Shown here one piece after another: positions 8,359 through 15,853 of a stretch of 64,000 nucleotides of DNA. The notes below the pieces were generated by a model, which saw only the letters and a list, made by a program, of their open reading frames with translations, was not told the DNA's origin and searched no databases. Location: contig NZ_FOZG01000001.1 in assembly GCF_900113315.1 (NCBI RefSeq), positions 1,116,001 through 1,180,000 of the forward strand, written 5' to 3'. Made by a program: the position numbers and the translations under genes. This DNA comes from Sphingomonas jatrophae (GTDB taxonomy: Bacteria; Pseudomonadota; Alphaproteobacteria; Sphingomonadales; Sphingomonadaceae). Within the stretch, counting starts at the first letter, position 1; the number at the start of each line of letters is the position of its first letter.

Positions 8359-8729
8359 GCCGTCCAGGTCTCGACCCGGAGGCCGGGCACGTCGGCGAAG
8401 TCGGCGACGTTATCGGTCACGAGCGTCAGGCCCAGCGACAGCGCATGCGCGGCGATCAGGCGGTCATAGCCGCCGCGCCGGAACGGCAGGCCGGCATAGA
8501 CCGAGGCGGCGGCCTGATCGAACGGAAGCACAGGCACTTCCTCGACGAGCGCCCGCAGTTGCTCCACCGCGGGCGGCTTGTCCCGCGACGAGCCGTACGC
8601 GACCTCGGCATAGACGATGGCGGAGGTGACAAGATCACCCTCGTCACACGTGGCGGCACGGCCCACCAGCGCCGCACTGTCGTTCTGCACCAACGCGATC
8701 ACCGCATTGCTGTCGAGCAGGTATTTCAC
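8355..8729 (-). CDS. vapC: PIN-domain toxin VapC
   Basis: A predicted RNase toxin of a type II toxin-antitoxin pair. The 124-residue PIN domain begins [12 protein letters not shown] with the first catalytic aspartate. Further acidic residues are in [19 protein letters not shown] and VTDNVADF, which completes the metal-binding set. The GTG start at 8729 overlaps the vapB stop by four bases (GTGA), and its stop overlaps the trmD ATG by four bases. All catalytic acids are present, so it looks active. The open frame upstream to 9011 is a shadow of vapB. RNA target unknown. Confidence 0.9.
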   Translation of the reverse strand: MKYLLDSNAVIALVQNDSAALVGRAATCDEGDLVTSAIVYAEVAYGSSRDKPPAVEQLRALVEEVPVLPFDQAAASVYAGLPFRRGGYDRLIAAHALSLGLTLVTDNVADFADVPGLRVETWTA

Positions 8730-8992
8730 TCCATCGTGCCACCCGCCCAGTGCAGCGTGCGATCGTCGAACACGCGGTCTCCGGTGCGGACATAATTCAG
8801 TCCGGTCGCGGAGCCTGCGACCTTGCCGATGTTGAACTTGCGCTTCGGCCGTTCCGCGCGCTCGAGGCGATAGCCATCGCCATCCTCGACCAGCCGCCAC
8901 TCTTCGCCGGCCGTCATGCCGACCGACGCCGGCACGCGGAGCGCGATCGAATTGCCCGACTGGAAGCTCTTCATCGTCCACTCGCGACCCAT
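8726..8992 (-). CDS. vapB: VapB-type antitoxin (AbrB/SpoVT domain)
   Basis: A DNA-binding antitoxin predicted to neutralise the adjacent VapC and repress the pair. The 88-residue protein has an N-terminal swapped-hairpin AbrB/VagC-like domain (FQSGNSIALRVPASV, then EEWRLVEDGDGYRLER). The C-terminal part is likely to bind the toxin. I chose ATG 8992 because GGGAGG lies five bases before it; an internal ATG at 8974 is less well placed. It begins 90 bases after rimM. An AT-rich palindromic stretch just upstream may be its operator. Confidence 0.86.
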   Translation of the reverse strand: MGREWTMKSFQSGNSIALRVPASVGMTAGEEWRLVEDGDGYRLERAERPKRKFNIGKVAGSATGLNYVRTGDRVFDDRTLHWAGGTME

Positions 8993-9002
8993 CGCAGCCT
9001 CC

Positions 9003-9027
9003 CGTATACACAAACGTATATACATTG
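9003..9027 (-). promoter_or_regulatory. AT-rich palindromic site upstream of vapB
   Basis: Within otherwise GC-rich sequence, this short stretch holds the palindromes GTATAC and GTATATAC about seven bases apart, immediately before the vapB Shine-Dalgarno site. VapB-type antitoxins usually bind such palindromes to autoregulate. It could be a promoter/operator private to the toxin-antitoxin pair. This is an inference from position and composition. Confidence 0.45.
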
Positions 9028-9081
9028 CGATCCGGCGCGTGTCGATGCGGGCGTGCCGCAGCACGGCACCCCGCGCTTGCG

Positions 9082-9681
9082 TCACGGCACGAAGGCCGCG
9101 TCCACCACCACCCGCTCCGCCTCGATCGTCACCGCCTTGGCGACGGGCACCATGAACAGGCCGCCATCCGCCCGCTCGATCTCGACGATATCGCCCGCGC
9201 CGAAATCCTCCACCGCGACGACCCGACCGAGAGCCTCGCCCGCATCGCTCACCGCGGGGCGACCGATCAGGTCGGCATGATAATATTCGCCCTCCGCCAG
9301 CGGCGGCAGCATGTCACGCGGCACCGTCAGCGACGTTCCGCGAAGCGCCTCCGCCGCGGTCCGGTCGCGCACCTCCGCAAAGCGGGCGACCGCGCCACCA
9401 TTGACGGGTCGCACCGCTTTCAGCGTCAGCGTCCCGCCGTTGAACGCCGCATAAGCGGACAGATCCTCGGCGAAGACCTTCAGCTTCACCTCGCCGCCGA
9501 TCCCGTGCGCCCCCGTGACGACGGCGAGGACGACCTCGCCATCGGCCGGCGCGCGGGGCGGCGGCGCGGGCGCGTCAGCCCCGGGGGGCGCCGGCGGCAC
9601 CGGCGGGGACGTCGTCGCCGCCCTCCGCGGGTTCCTCGGTCGAGACGCCCTGGTTGCTTCCCTTGTCGGGCCGCGGCTCAT
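9082..9681 (-). CDS. rimM: Ribosome maturation factor RimM (start uncertain)
   Basis: Assists assembly of the 30S head. Family features are VVTGAHGIGGEVKLKVF, then FAEDLSAY, LRGTSLTV, EGEYYHADLIG, and the PRC-barrel segment VVAVEDFGAGDIVEIE. The conserved part starts about 50 residues after the first ATG in frame (9681). The preceding Pro/Ala-rich sequence has no convincing start. A GTG at 9600 is possible. An out-of-frame ORF at 9575-9727 with a strong Shine-Dalgarno site overlaps this segment; shifting one base at a C6G4 run would fuse it to rimM. The coordinates here give the longest ATG reading. Confidence 0.88.
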   Translation of the reverse strand: MSRGPTREATRASRPRNPRRAATTSPPVPPAPPGADAPAPPPRAPADGEVVLAVVTGAHGIGGEVKLKVFAEDLSAYAAFNGGTLTLKAVRPVNGGAVARFAEVRDRTAAEALRGTSLTVPRDMLPPLAEGEYYHADLIGRPAVSDAGEALGRVVAVEDFGAGDIVEIERADGGLFMVPVAKAVTIEAERVVVDAAFVP

Positions 9682-9727
9682 CGTTGCGCTCGCCCTCGGC
9701 CTGATCGGGTTGGGTTGGTGCGGGCAT
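9575..9727 (-). CDS. Small acidic ORF overlapping the rimM 5' end
   Basis: A 50-codon reading frame (MPAPTQPDQAEGERNDEPRP and on) with a near-ideal Shine-Dalgarno site, AGGAGG six bases before its ATG. It lies between rpsP and rimM, and its sequence is acidic, Pro/Gly-rich and unstructured. It ends in TGA at a CCCCCCGGGG run, and rimM is in the +1 frame there. It may be a true small protein, an upstream leader ORF, or the real N-terminus of rimM separated by a one-base sequencing or genomic indel. Confidence 0.45.
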   Translation of the reverse strand: MPAPTQPDQAEGERNDEPRPDKGSNQGVSTEEPAEGGDDVPAGAAGAPRG

Positions 9728-9780
9728 GGCTGTCCTCCTGGTGGTTCACCGGGAGAACGCCTGCCCGCGCCATGAGTGCC

Positions 9781-10164
9781 TTAGGCCTCGGCCGTCTCGG
9801 CCGGCGCCGCAGCCGCCTCGGCCAGCGCGGCCGCCTTGTCGGCCCGCTCCTGCGCGCGCTCCTTGGCCTTTTCGCCGGGCTCCGCCTTCTTTGGGTTGTT
9901 GCGCGCCGCACGCTCCTTCACGCCGGCCGCATCGAGGAAGCGGGCGACGCGATCGGTCGGCTGCGCACCGACGGACAGCCAGTGGCGCGCACGCTCGCCG
10001 TCCAGCACGACGCGCTTCTCGTCATCCTTGGCGAGGAGCGGGTTGTAGGTGCCCAGCTTCTCGATGAAGCGGCCGTCGCGCGGCGCGCGGCCATCGGCCA
10101 CGACGATGCGGTAATAAGGACGCTTCTTGGAGCCGCCACGCGACAGACGAAGGGAGAGAGCCAT
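9781..10164 (-). CDS. rpsP: Small ribosomal subunit protein bS16
   Basis: A 30S assembly protein of 127 residues. The N-terminal core is clear: [40 protein letters not shown], and [18 protein letters not shown]. An Ala/Glu/Lys-rich tail of about 45 residues follows, as is common in alphaproteobacterial bS16. The start at 10164 is preceded by GGAAG-type purines (minus strand AAAGGAAGTAACGTA). It is the second gene of the operon, and the gap to ffh holds a REP-like inverted pair. Confidence 0.97.
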   Translation of the reverse strand: MALSLRLSRGGSKKRPYYRIVVADGRAPRDGRFIEKLGTYNPLLAKDDEKRVVLDGERARHWLSVGAQPTDRVARFLDAAGVKERAARNNPKKAEPGEKAKERAQERADKAAALAEAAAAPAETAEA

Positions 10165-10196
10165 TACGTTACTTCCTTTCTGATACCGATACACTC

Positions 10197-10270
10197 GCCA
10201 TCCCAGCGAAAGCTGGAATCTCAAGCGGCCGTGATTGACCTCACGAGATCCCAGCTTGCGCTGGCATGAC
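10197..10270. repeat. REP-like inverted pair (class D) between rpsP and ffh
   Basis: A left arm, GCCATCCCAGCGAAAGCTGG onward (10197-10222), is the imperfect inverse of a right arm, GAGATCCCAGCTTGCGCTGG onward (10245-10270). When transcribed the pair can form a long hairpin between ffh and rpsP. It could lower downstream expression or stabilise transcript ends. Confidence 0.75.
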
Positions 10271-10281
10271 GCACTTCATGA

Positions 10282-11778
10282 TCACTTCTTCATGAACTTT
10301 TCGAAGCCGGGCGGCAGACCGCCGGGGCCGCCACCGCCGAGGCCCGGCAGACCAGGCATCCCGCCCGCACCGCCGCCGGGCAGGCCGGGCATGCCACCCA
10401 TCCCGCCCATGGCGCCACCCATGCCGCCTTTGCCGAACAGACCGGCCAGCCCCTTCAGGCCGCCCATCTTCTTGATCTTCTTCATCGCGGTGGACATGTC
10501 CTGGTGCATCTTCAGGAGTTTGTTCACCTCCTGCACCGTCGTGCCCGAGCCCTTGGCGATGCGGATCTTGCGCTTGGCGTTGATCAGCTCGGGCTTGCTC
10601 CGCTCCTTGGGCGTCATCGATCCGATCATCGCGTCCATGCGGACGAGGATGCGGTCGTCCACCTGGCCGTTGGCCATGGCGTTCTTCACCTGCTTGACGC
10701 CCGGCAGCATGCCGGCCAGCGCGCCCAGGCCGCCCATGCGGGTCATCTGCTTCAGCTGGTTGCGCAGGTCGTTCATGTCGAACAGGCCCTTCGCCATCTT
10801 CGCGGCGAGCGCCTCGGCCTCCTCGACCTGGATCGTCTCCGCCGCCCGCTCGACGAGGCTGACGACGTCGCCCATGCCGAGGATGCGGCCGGCGACGCGA
10901 CCCGGCTGGAACGCCTCCAGCCCGTCCAGCTTCTCGCCCGTGCCGGCGAACTTGATCGGCTTGCCGGTGACCGCGCGCATGGAGAGCGCCGCGCCGCCGC
11001 GCGCATCGCCGTCCATCCGGGTCAGCACCACGCCGGTCAGCGCCACCTGATCGGAGAAGGACCGCGCGACGTTGACCGCATCCTGACCGGTCAGCGCATC
11101 GACGACGAGCAGGGTCTCGGCCGGATCGGCGATCTCCGCCACCGCCTTCATCTCGTCCATCAGCGGCTGATCGACGTGGAGGCGGCCCGCCGTGTCGAGC
11201 ATGACGACGTCGAAGCCCTGCAGCTTCGCCGCCTGCAATGCCCGCCGCGCGATATCGACGGGCGACTGGCCCGGCACGATCGGCAGCGTCGCCACGCCCG
11301 CCTGCACGCCCAACGTCGCCAGCTGCTCCTGCGCCGCCGGACGGTTCACGTCCAGCGATGCCATCATCACCTTCTTGGCCGATTTCTCCTTCAGCCGCTT
11401 GGCGATCTTGGCGGTGGAGGTCGTCTTGCCCGAGCCCTGCAGGCCGACCATCATCACGACCGCCGGCGGCGCGACATTGAGCATCAGCTCGCTCGCCGCC
11501 CCGTCCGCGCCCTCGCCGCCCAGCATCTCAACCAGCGCGTCGTGGACGATCTTGACGACCTGCTGCCCCGGCGTGATCGAGCGCAGCACGCTCTGGCCGA
11601 CCGCCTTCTCCGTCACGCGCTCGATGAAGTCGCGCACCACCGGCAGCGCCACGTCGGCTTCCAGCAGCGCGATGCGCACCTCGCGCATCGCCGCGCGCAC
11701 GTCCGCCTCATTGAGCGCGCCGCGGCCGCGCAGGCGCTCGAACACGCCGGACAGGCGGTCGCTCAGGCTCTCGAACAT
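10282..11778 (-). CDS. ffh: Signal recognition particle GTPase Ffh
   Basis: The SRP protein that binds 4.5S RNA and nascent signal sequences and delivers them to FtsY. The 498-residue protein has the N domain, the G domain with GLQGSGKTT, DTAGRLHVDQ and TRMDGDARGG, and a methionine-rich M domain. It ends in a Gly/Met/Pro-rich tail with repeated GGM units. The start at 11778 (MFESLSDRLSGVFERL) matches the family. It heads the ffh-rpsP-rimM-vapBC-trmD-rplS run. Its partner ftsY lies at 15850 on the other strand. Confidence 0.97.
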   Translation of the reverse strand: MFESLSDRLSGVFERLRGRGALNEADVRAAMREVRIALLEADVALPVVRDFIERVTEKAVGQSVLRSITPGQQVVKIVHDALVEMLGGEGADGAASELMLNVAPPAVVMMVGLQGSGKTTSTAKIAKRLKEKSAKKVMMASLDVNRPAAQEQLATLGVQAGVATLPIVPGQSPVDIARRALQAAKLQGFDVVMLDTAGRLHVDQPLMDEMKAVAEIADPAETLLVVDALTGQDAVNVARSFSDQVALTGVVLTRMDGDARGGAALSMRAVTGKPIKFAGTGEKLDGLEAFQPGRVAGRILGMGDVVSLVERAAETIQVEEAEALAAKMAKGLFDMNDLRNQLKQMTRMGGLGALAGMLPGVKQVKNAMANGQVDDRILVRMDAMIGSMTPKERSKPELINAKRKIRIAKGSGTTVQEVNKLLKMHQDMSTAMKKIKKMGGLKGLAGLFGKGGMGGAMGGMGGMPGLPGGGAGGMPGLPGLGGGGPGGLPPGFEKFMKK

Positions 11779-11828
11779 GGCGCGGCACTCCTCGAACAGG
11801 CCCGGCCACGAGACGCACAACGCAAAAA

Positions 11829-11860
11829 GCGCCGGCGGGCGAAACCTCGCCGGCCGGCGC
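11829..11860 (-). terminator. Terminator-like hairpin in the ffh leader
   Basis: Two 14-base arms (11829-11842 and 11847-11860) pair at 13 of 14 positions with a 4-base loop. On the minus strand they are followed by TTTTTGCG, the form of an intrinsic terminator. It lies about 50 bases before the ffh start, where no upstream minus-strand gene is known. It may be an attenuator or mark a short RNA. Nothing else supportable is seen between 11861 and 12050. Confidence 0.6.
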
Positions 11861-12050
11861 GCGCCGCCCCGATGCAACGGAGCCTTGGCGCTTCTGCCTG
11901 GGCGTCCCGCTTGGGGGACGTGGGCCGCGCCTTAGCGTGGGTGCGGGCGAAACGCAATCCGCCCCGCCGGCGCGCCTCAGCGTCAACGCCGATTAACGCT
12001 TTCTCCACGCCGCCCGTGGCATTCCGACACCCTTGAGGACAAGCGGTCGA

Positions 12051-13649
12051 ATGAGCAGCAAGACGGGCCACGGCCCCGCACGACATCTCACCGCGGCCAG
12101 GCGCGAAGCGACCACCGGCGCGATCCTCGTCGCCTCGGTGCTGCTGCTGGTGCCCCACGCCGCGCGGTTGCTTGGGCTGACCAGCGACGTGGGCGTCGCC
12201 GACAACGTCCTCGCCGCCACGCTCTGCCTCAATCTCGCGCTAGTGCTGTTCGGCTGGCGCCGCTACCGCGATCTGACGCGCGAGGTGGAGGTCCGCACCG
12301 CCGCCGAGGAGCGCGCCCAGACGCTGGCGCTGCGCGATCCGCTGACCGGCTTCCACAATCGCCGCGCCCTGATCGAGCATGGCGGGGCGGAGCTCGCCCG
12401 CGCCGCGCGCCGCGGCAAGGTCATGGCACTGGCGCTGATCGACCTCGATCGGTTCAAGAACATCAACGACGTCCATGGCCATCAGGTGGGTGACCAGTTC
12501 CTCTGCGCCGTCGCCGAGGCGCTGCGCGCCGCTTTGCCGCCCAACGCCATCGCCGCACGCATCGGCGGCGACGAATTCGCCTGCGCCTTCCTGTTCGATG
12601 CGGATCAGCCGCGCGTCGCCGATGCGGTGGCCGAACGCATCGTCACCAATCTCGCCGAACCGGTCGATCTTCCCGGCGTTCGCCTGCAATCGGGCGCCTC
12701 CGTCGGCATCGCCCGCTCGGATGAGGACAATGGCTCGATCGATGCGCTGCTGCGCCGGGCCGACATCGCCATGTATGCCGCGAAAAAGGCCGGCCGCGGC
12801 CGCTTCGCCTGGTTCGACGCCTCGATGGAGCGCGAGCTTCAGGCGCGCACCCGGATCGAGACGGGGCTGCGCACCGCCATCCCTGCCGGCCAGATCGTGC
12901 CTTATTACGAACAGCAGGTCGATCTCTCGACCGGCCGCCTGATCGGCTTCGAGGTGCTCGCCCGGTGGGAGCATCCGACCGACGGCATCATCGAGCCCGA
13001 CACCTTCATCCCCGTGGCCGAGGAATGCGGCCTGATCGGCGATCTTTCCATGTCGGTCATGCGCCAGGCGTTCGAGCAGGCGCGCGGCTGGGATCCGTCG
13101 CTCTCGCTCAGCTGCAATGTCTCGCCGGCCCAGTTGCGCGATCCGTGGCTGGCGCAGAAGATCCTGAAGCTGCTGACCGAGACCGGCTTCCCGCCCTCGC
13201 GCCTCGAGATCGAGCTGACCGAAAGCGCGCTGTTCGAAAATCTCGGCCTCGCGCAAGCCACTGTCGGCAGCCTCAAGAATCAGGGCATCCGCATCGCGCT
13301 CGACGATTTCGGCACCGGCTATTCCAGCCTCGCCCACCTCCGCGCGCTGCCGTTCGACCGCATCAAGATCGACAAGAGCTTCGTCCTGTCCATGGTCGAC
13401 AATCAGGAAAGCGCGGCCATCGTCGATGCGATCGCCAGGCTCGGCGACAGCCTCAACCTGCCGATCACCGCCGAGGGCGTGGAGACGAGCGGCATCGAGG
13501 AGCGTCTGCGCGCGCTCGGCCTGCGCAAGGGTCAGGGCTGGCTGTTCGGCAAGCCCATGCCCGTCGCCGCCGCGCGCACCCTCCTCGCCGAACGCGCGCT
13601 CATCCCCACCGCTCGCACCGATCCCGAACCGGCGCGGAAGGCGGGCTGA
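12051..13649 (+). CDS. Membrane GGDEF-EAL protein (cyclic di-GMP metabolism)
   Basis: A protein that may make and/or degrade cyclic di-GMP. Two N-terminal membrane segments (around GAILVASVLLLVPHAARLL and NVLAATLCLNLALVLFGW) are followed by a GGDEF domain with an intact RIGGDEF motif and no RxxD inhibitory site before it. The C-terminal EAL domain has EVL in place of EAL (GFEVLARWEHP) but keeps CNVSPAQL, ELTESAL, DDFGTGYSS, IDKSF and AEGVET. Both activities look possible. The start is the ATG at 12051; a TTG at 12033 is in frame. About 532 residues. It is read divergently from ffh. Confidence 0.93.
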   Translation: MSSKTGHGPARHLTAARREATTGAILVASVLLLVPHAARLLGLTSDVGVADNVLAATLCLNLALVLFGWRRYRDLTREVEVRTAAEERAQTLALRDPLTGFHNRRALIEHGGAELARAARRGKVMALALIDLDRFKNINDVHGHQVGDQFLCAVAEALRAALPPNAIAARIGGDEFACAFLFDADQPRVADAVAERIVTNLAEPVDLPGVRLQSGASVGIARSDEDNGSIDALLRRADIAMYAAKKAGRGRFAWFDASMERELQARTRIETGLRTAIPAGQIVPYYEQQVDLSTGRLIGFEVLARWEHPTDGIIEPDTFIPVAEECGLIGDLSMSVMRQAFEQARGWDPSLSLSCNVSPAQLRDPWLAQKILKLLTETGFPPSRLEIELTESALFENLGLAQATVGSLKNQGIRIALDDFGTGYSSLAHLRALPFDRIKIDKSFVLSMVDNQESAAIVDAIARLGDSLNLPITAEGVETSGIEERLRALGLRKGQGWLFGKPMPVAAARTLLAERALIPTARTDPEPARKAG

Positions 13650-13716
13650 GGCTCGATCCCCGTTCGGCCTCGTCCTTCGGTGGACTTGGCCGCCCGCCGC
13701 TCCTAGATCGCGGGCG

Positions 13717-14508
13717 ATGGCGCTTCGCTTCCACAAGATGCACGGCCTCGGCAACGATTTCGTCGTGATCGACGCGCGCGAGGGCGCGGTGGCGATGGAT
13801 GCCGCGCGCGCCCGCGCTCTGGCCGACCGGCGCACCGGCGTCGGCTGCGATCAGCTCATCCTGATCGGCCCGGCCGACGATGCCGACGTGTCGATGCGCA
13901 TCTTCAACGCCGACGGGTCGGAAGTGTCCGCCTGCGGCAATGCCACGCGCTGCGTCCCCGTGCTGGTCGGCCGCGACGTCACCGTCCGCACCGCCGCCGG
14001 CCTGCTCCACGCGCGGCTGGAAGAGGGCGGTGCCGCCGTCGACATGGGGCCGCCCCGCTTCGGCTGGGACGAGGTGCCCCTCGCCTATCCGATGGACACC
14101 GCCGCGCTGCCGCTCGCCTGGGGGGAGCTTGCCCGCCCGGCCGCTGCCAGCATGGGCAATCCCCACCTCGCCTTCTTCGTGCCCGATCACATGGCCGTGC
14201 CGCTGGAGGCGCTCGGCCCCGAGATCGAGCATGACGCCGCCTTTCCCGAGCGGATCAACGTCAACGTCGCCACCATCCTGTCCCGGACCCATGTCGCCAT
14301 GCGCACGTGGGAGCGCGGCGCCGGGCTGACGCAGGCCTGCGGCACCGGCGCCTGCGCCACCTTCGCCAGCGGCCGCCGCCTCCGCCTGCTCGACGAACGC
14401 GTCCGCATGGACCTGCCCGGCGGCACGCTCACCCTTTCCGAACAGGATGGCCGCATCCTGATGCAGGGCCCCGCCACCCACGTCTTCACCGGCGAGACCG
14501 AGCTGTGA
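13717..14508 (+). CDS. dapF: Diaminopimelate epimerase
   Basis: Interconverts LL- and meso-diaminopimelate for lysine and peptidoglycan. The 263-residue protein starts MALRFHKMHGLGNDFVVID, the usual N-terminus. The two catalytic cysteines are in SACGNATRC and TQACGTGACAT. NADGSE and GNPHLAFFV also fit. The ATG at 13717 is well placed relative to the family start. mtaB follows on the same strand after a REP-like pair. Confidence 0.96.
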   Translation: MALRFHKMHGLGNDFVVIDAREGAVAMDAARARALADRRTGVGCDQLILIGPADDADVSMRIFNADGSEVSACGNATRCVPVLVGRDVTVRTAAGLLHARLEEGGAAVDMGPPRFGWDEVPLAYPMDTAALPLAWGELARPAAASMGNPHLAFFVPDHMAVPLEALGPEIEHDAAFPERINVNVATILSRTHVAMRTWERGAGLTQACGTGACATFASGRRLRLLDERVRMDLPGGTLTLSEQDGRILMQGPATHVFTGETEL

Positions 14509-14519
14509 GCGTTTCCACT

Positions 14520-14600
14520 GTTCGCCCTGAGCCTGTCGAAGGGCCGTTCTTCTGCGCGCGCCAGGGCAGGACGGTGCTCCGACAAGCTCAGCACGAACGG
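14520..14600. repeat. REP-like inverted pair (class B)
   Basis: Left arm GTTCGCCCTGAGCCTGTCGA onward (14520-14546) and inverted right arm (14573-14600, ending AGCTCAGCACGAACGG). The same pair recurs at 18155-18241. It fills the dapF-mtaB gap. Confidence 0.85.
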
Positions 14601-14629
14601 CAAAGGATGAGCCTCGGAGCGATCGCATC

Positions 14630-15853
14630 TTGAGCGGCCCCGAACTCCTCACCTTCGGCTGCCGCCTCAACCTCGCCGAGAGCGAGGCGATGCGCGTCGC
14701 CGCTGCCGATCAGGACGATCTCGTCATCGTCAACAGCTGCGCCGTCACCGCCGAGGCGGCGCGTCAGGCGGCACAGGCGATCCGCCGCGCCCACCGCCGC
14801 CGGCCGGACGCGCGCATCGTCGTCACCGGCTGCGCCGCGCAGGTGGAGCCGGGTCGCTTCGCCGCCATGGCCGAGGTCAGCGCCGTCGTCGGCAATGCCG
14901 ACAAGCACGATCCTGCCGCCTTCCGCGCTTATGCCCCGCGCGTCCGCGTGTCCGACGTGATGCAGGTCGCCCGCCTCGCCCCCCAGCTGGTCGAGGCCTT
15001 TGCCGAACATGCCCGCGCCTTCATCGAGGTGCAGAATGGCTGCGATCATGCCTGCACCTTCTGCGTCATCCCGCAGGGCCGCGGCCCCTCCCGCTCGCTG
15101 CCGCTGGCCCATGTGGTCGAGCAGGTCGCCCGCGCCGCCGCCGCCGGCCACCGCGAGGCGGTGCTGACCGGTGTCGATCTGACCAGCTGGGCCGAGGACG
15201 GGATGCGCCTCGGCCACCTCTGCGCCGCCATCCTGGCGCGCACGTCCATCCAGCGCCTCCGCCTGGGCTCGCTCGATCCGGTCGAGGTAGACGACGGGCT
15301 GTTCGATCTGCTCGCCAACGAGCCGCGCATGATGCCGCATGTCCACCTCGCGCTCCAACACGGCGCGGATCTCATCCTCAAGCGCATGAAGCGCCGCCAT
15401 CTCGCGGCGCAGGCCATCCGCCTCGTCGAGCGCCTCAAGGCACAGCGCGATATCGCCGTCGGCGCGGACCTCATCGCCGGCTTCCCGACCGAGACGGCCG
15501 AGCATCACGCCGCCAACCTGGCGCTGCTCGACAGCTGCGACGTCACCTTCGCCCACATCTTTCCCTATTCCCCCCGCCCCGCCACGCCCGCCGCGCGCAT
15601 GCCGCAGCTGGATGGCGCGACGATCAAGGCCCGCGCCGCCGCGCTCCGCACCCGCGCGGCGATACGGAAGGCGGCATGGCTCGATCGCCAGATCGGCACC
15701 GTCGCGCACGTCCTGATCGAGCGCGACGGGCTGACCGGCCACGCCGCTAACTTCGCGCGCGTGCGGCTCCCCGCCGCCACCGCCGCCAACACCCTCCTCC
15801 CCCTCCGCATCGTCGCCCGCGATGGCGACACGCTTCTCGGAACCCCCGCATGA
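14630..15853 (+). CDS. mtaB: tRNA t6A37 methylthiotransferase MtaB
   Basis: Radical SAM enzyme that adds a methylthio group to N6-threonylcarbamoyladenosine at tRNA position 37. The 407-residue protein has the N-terminal cluster cysteines C11, C37 and C68 (FGCRLN, NSCAVT, TGCAA) and the radical SAM motif C138-X3-C142-X2-C145 (CDHACTFC). FAHIFPYSPRP..TPA near the C-terminus is typical. The start appears to be a TTG at 14630, since the FGC motif follows within 11 residues. Its stop overlaps the ftsY ATG by four bases (ATGA), so the two are translationally coupled. Confidence 0.94.
   Translation: MSGPELLTFGCRLNLAESEAMRVAAADQDDLVIVNSCAVTAEAARQAAQAIRRAHRRRPDARIVVTGCAAQVEPGRFAAMAEVSAVVGNADKHDPAAFRAYAPRVRVSDVMQVARLAPQLVEAFAEHARAFIEVQNGCDHACTFCVIPQGRGPSRSLPLAHVVEQVARAAAAGHREAVLTGVDLTSWAEDGMRLGHLCAAILARTSIQRLRLGSLDPVEVDDGLFDLLANEPRMMPHVHLALQHGADLILKRMKRRHLAAQAIRLVERLKAQRDIAVGADLIAGFPTETAEHHAANLALLDSCDVTFAHIFPYSPRPATPAARMPQLDGATIKARAAALRTRAAIRKAAWLDRQIGTVAHVLIERDGLTGHAANFARVRLPAATAANTLLPLRIVARDGDTLLGTPA

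Noticed and set aside
10504-12036. 510-codon plus-strand frame opposite ffh
   Set aside because: It mirrors the ffh coding sequence and shows no recognisable protein features.
12240-13835. 531-codon minus-strand frame opposite the GGDEF-EAL gene
   Set aside because: Composition is antisense-like and the sense gene has complete signature motifs.
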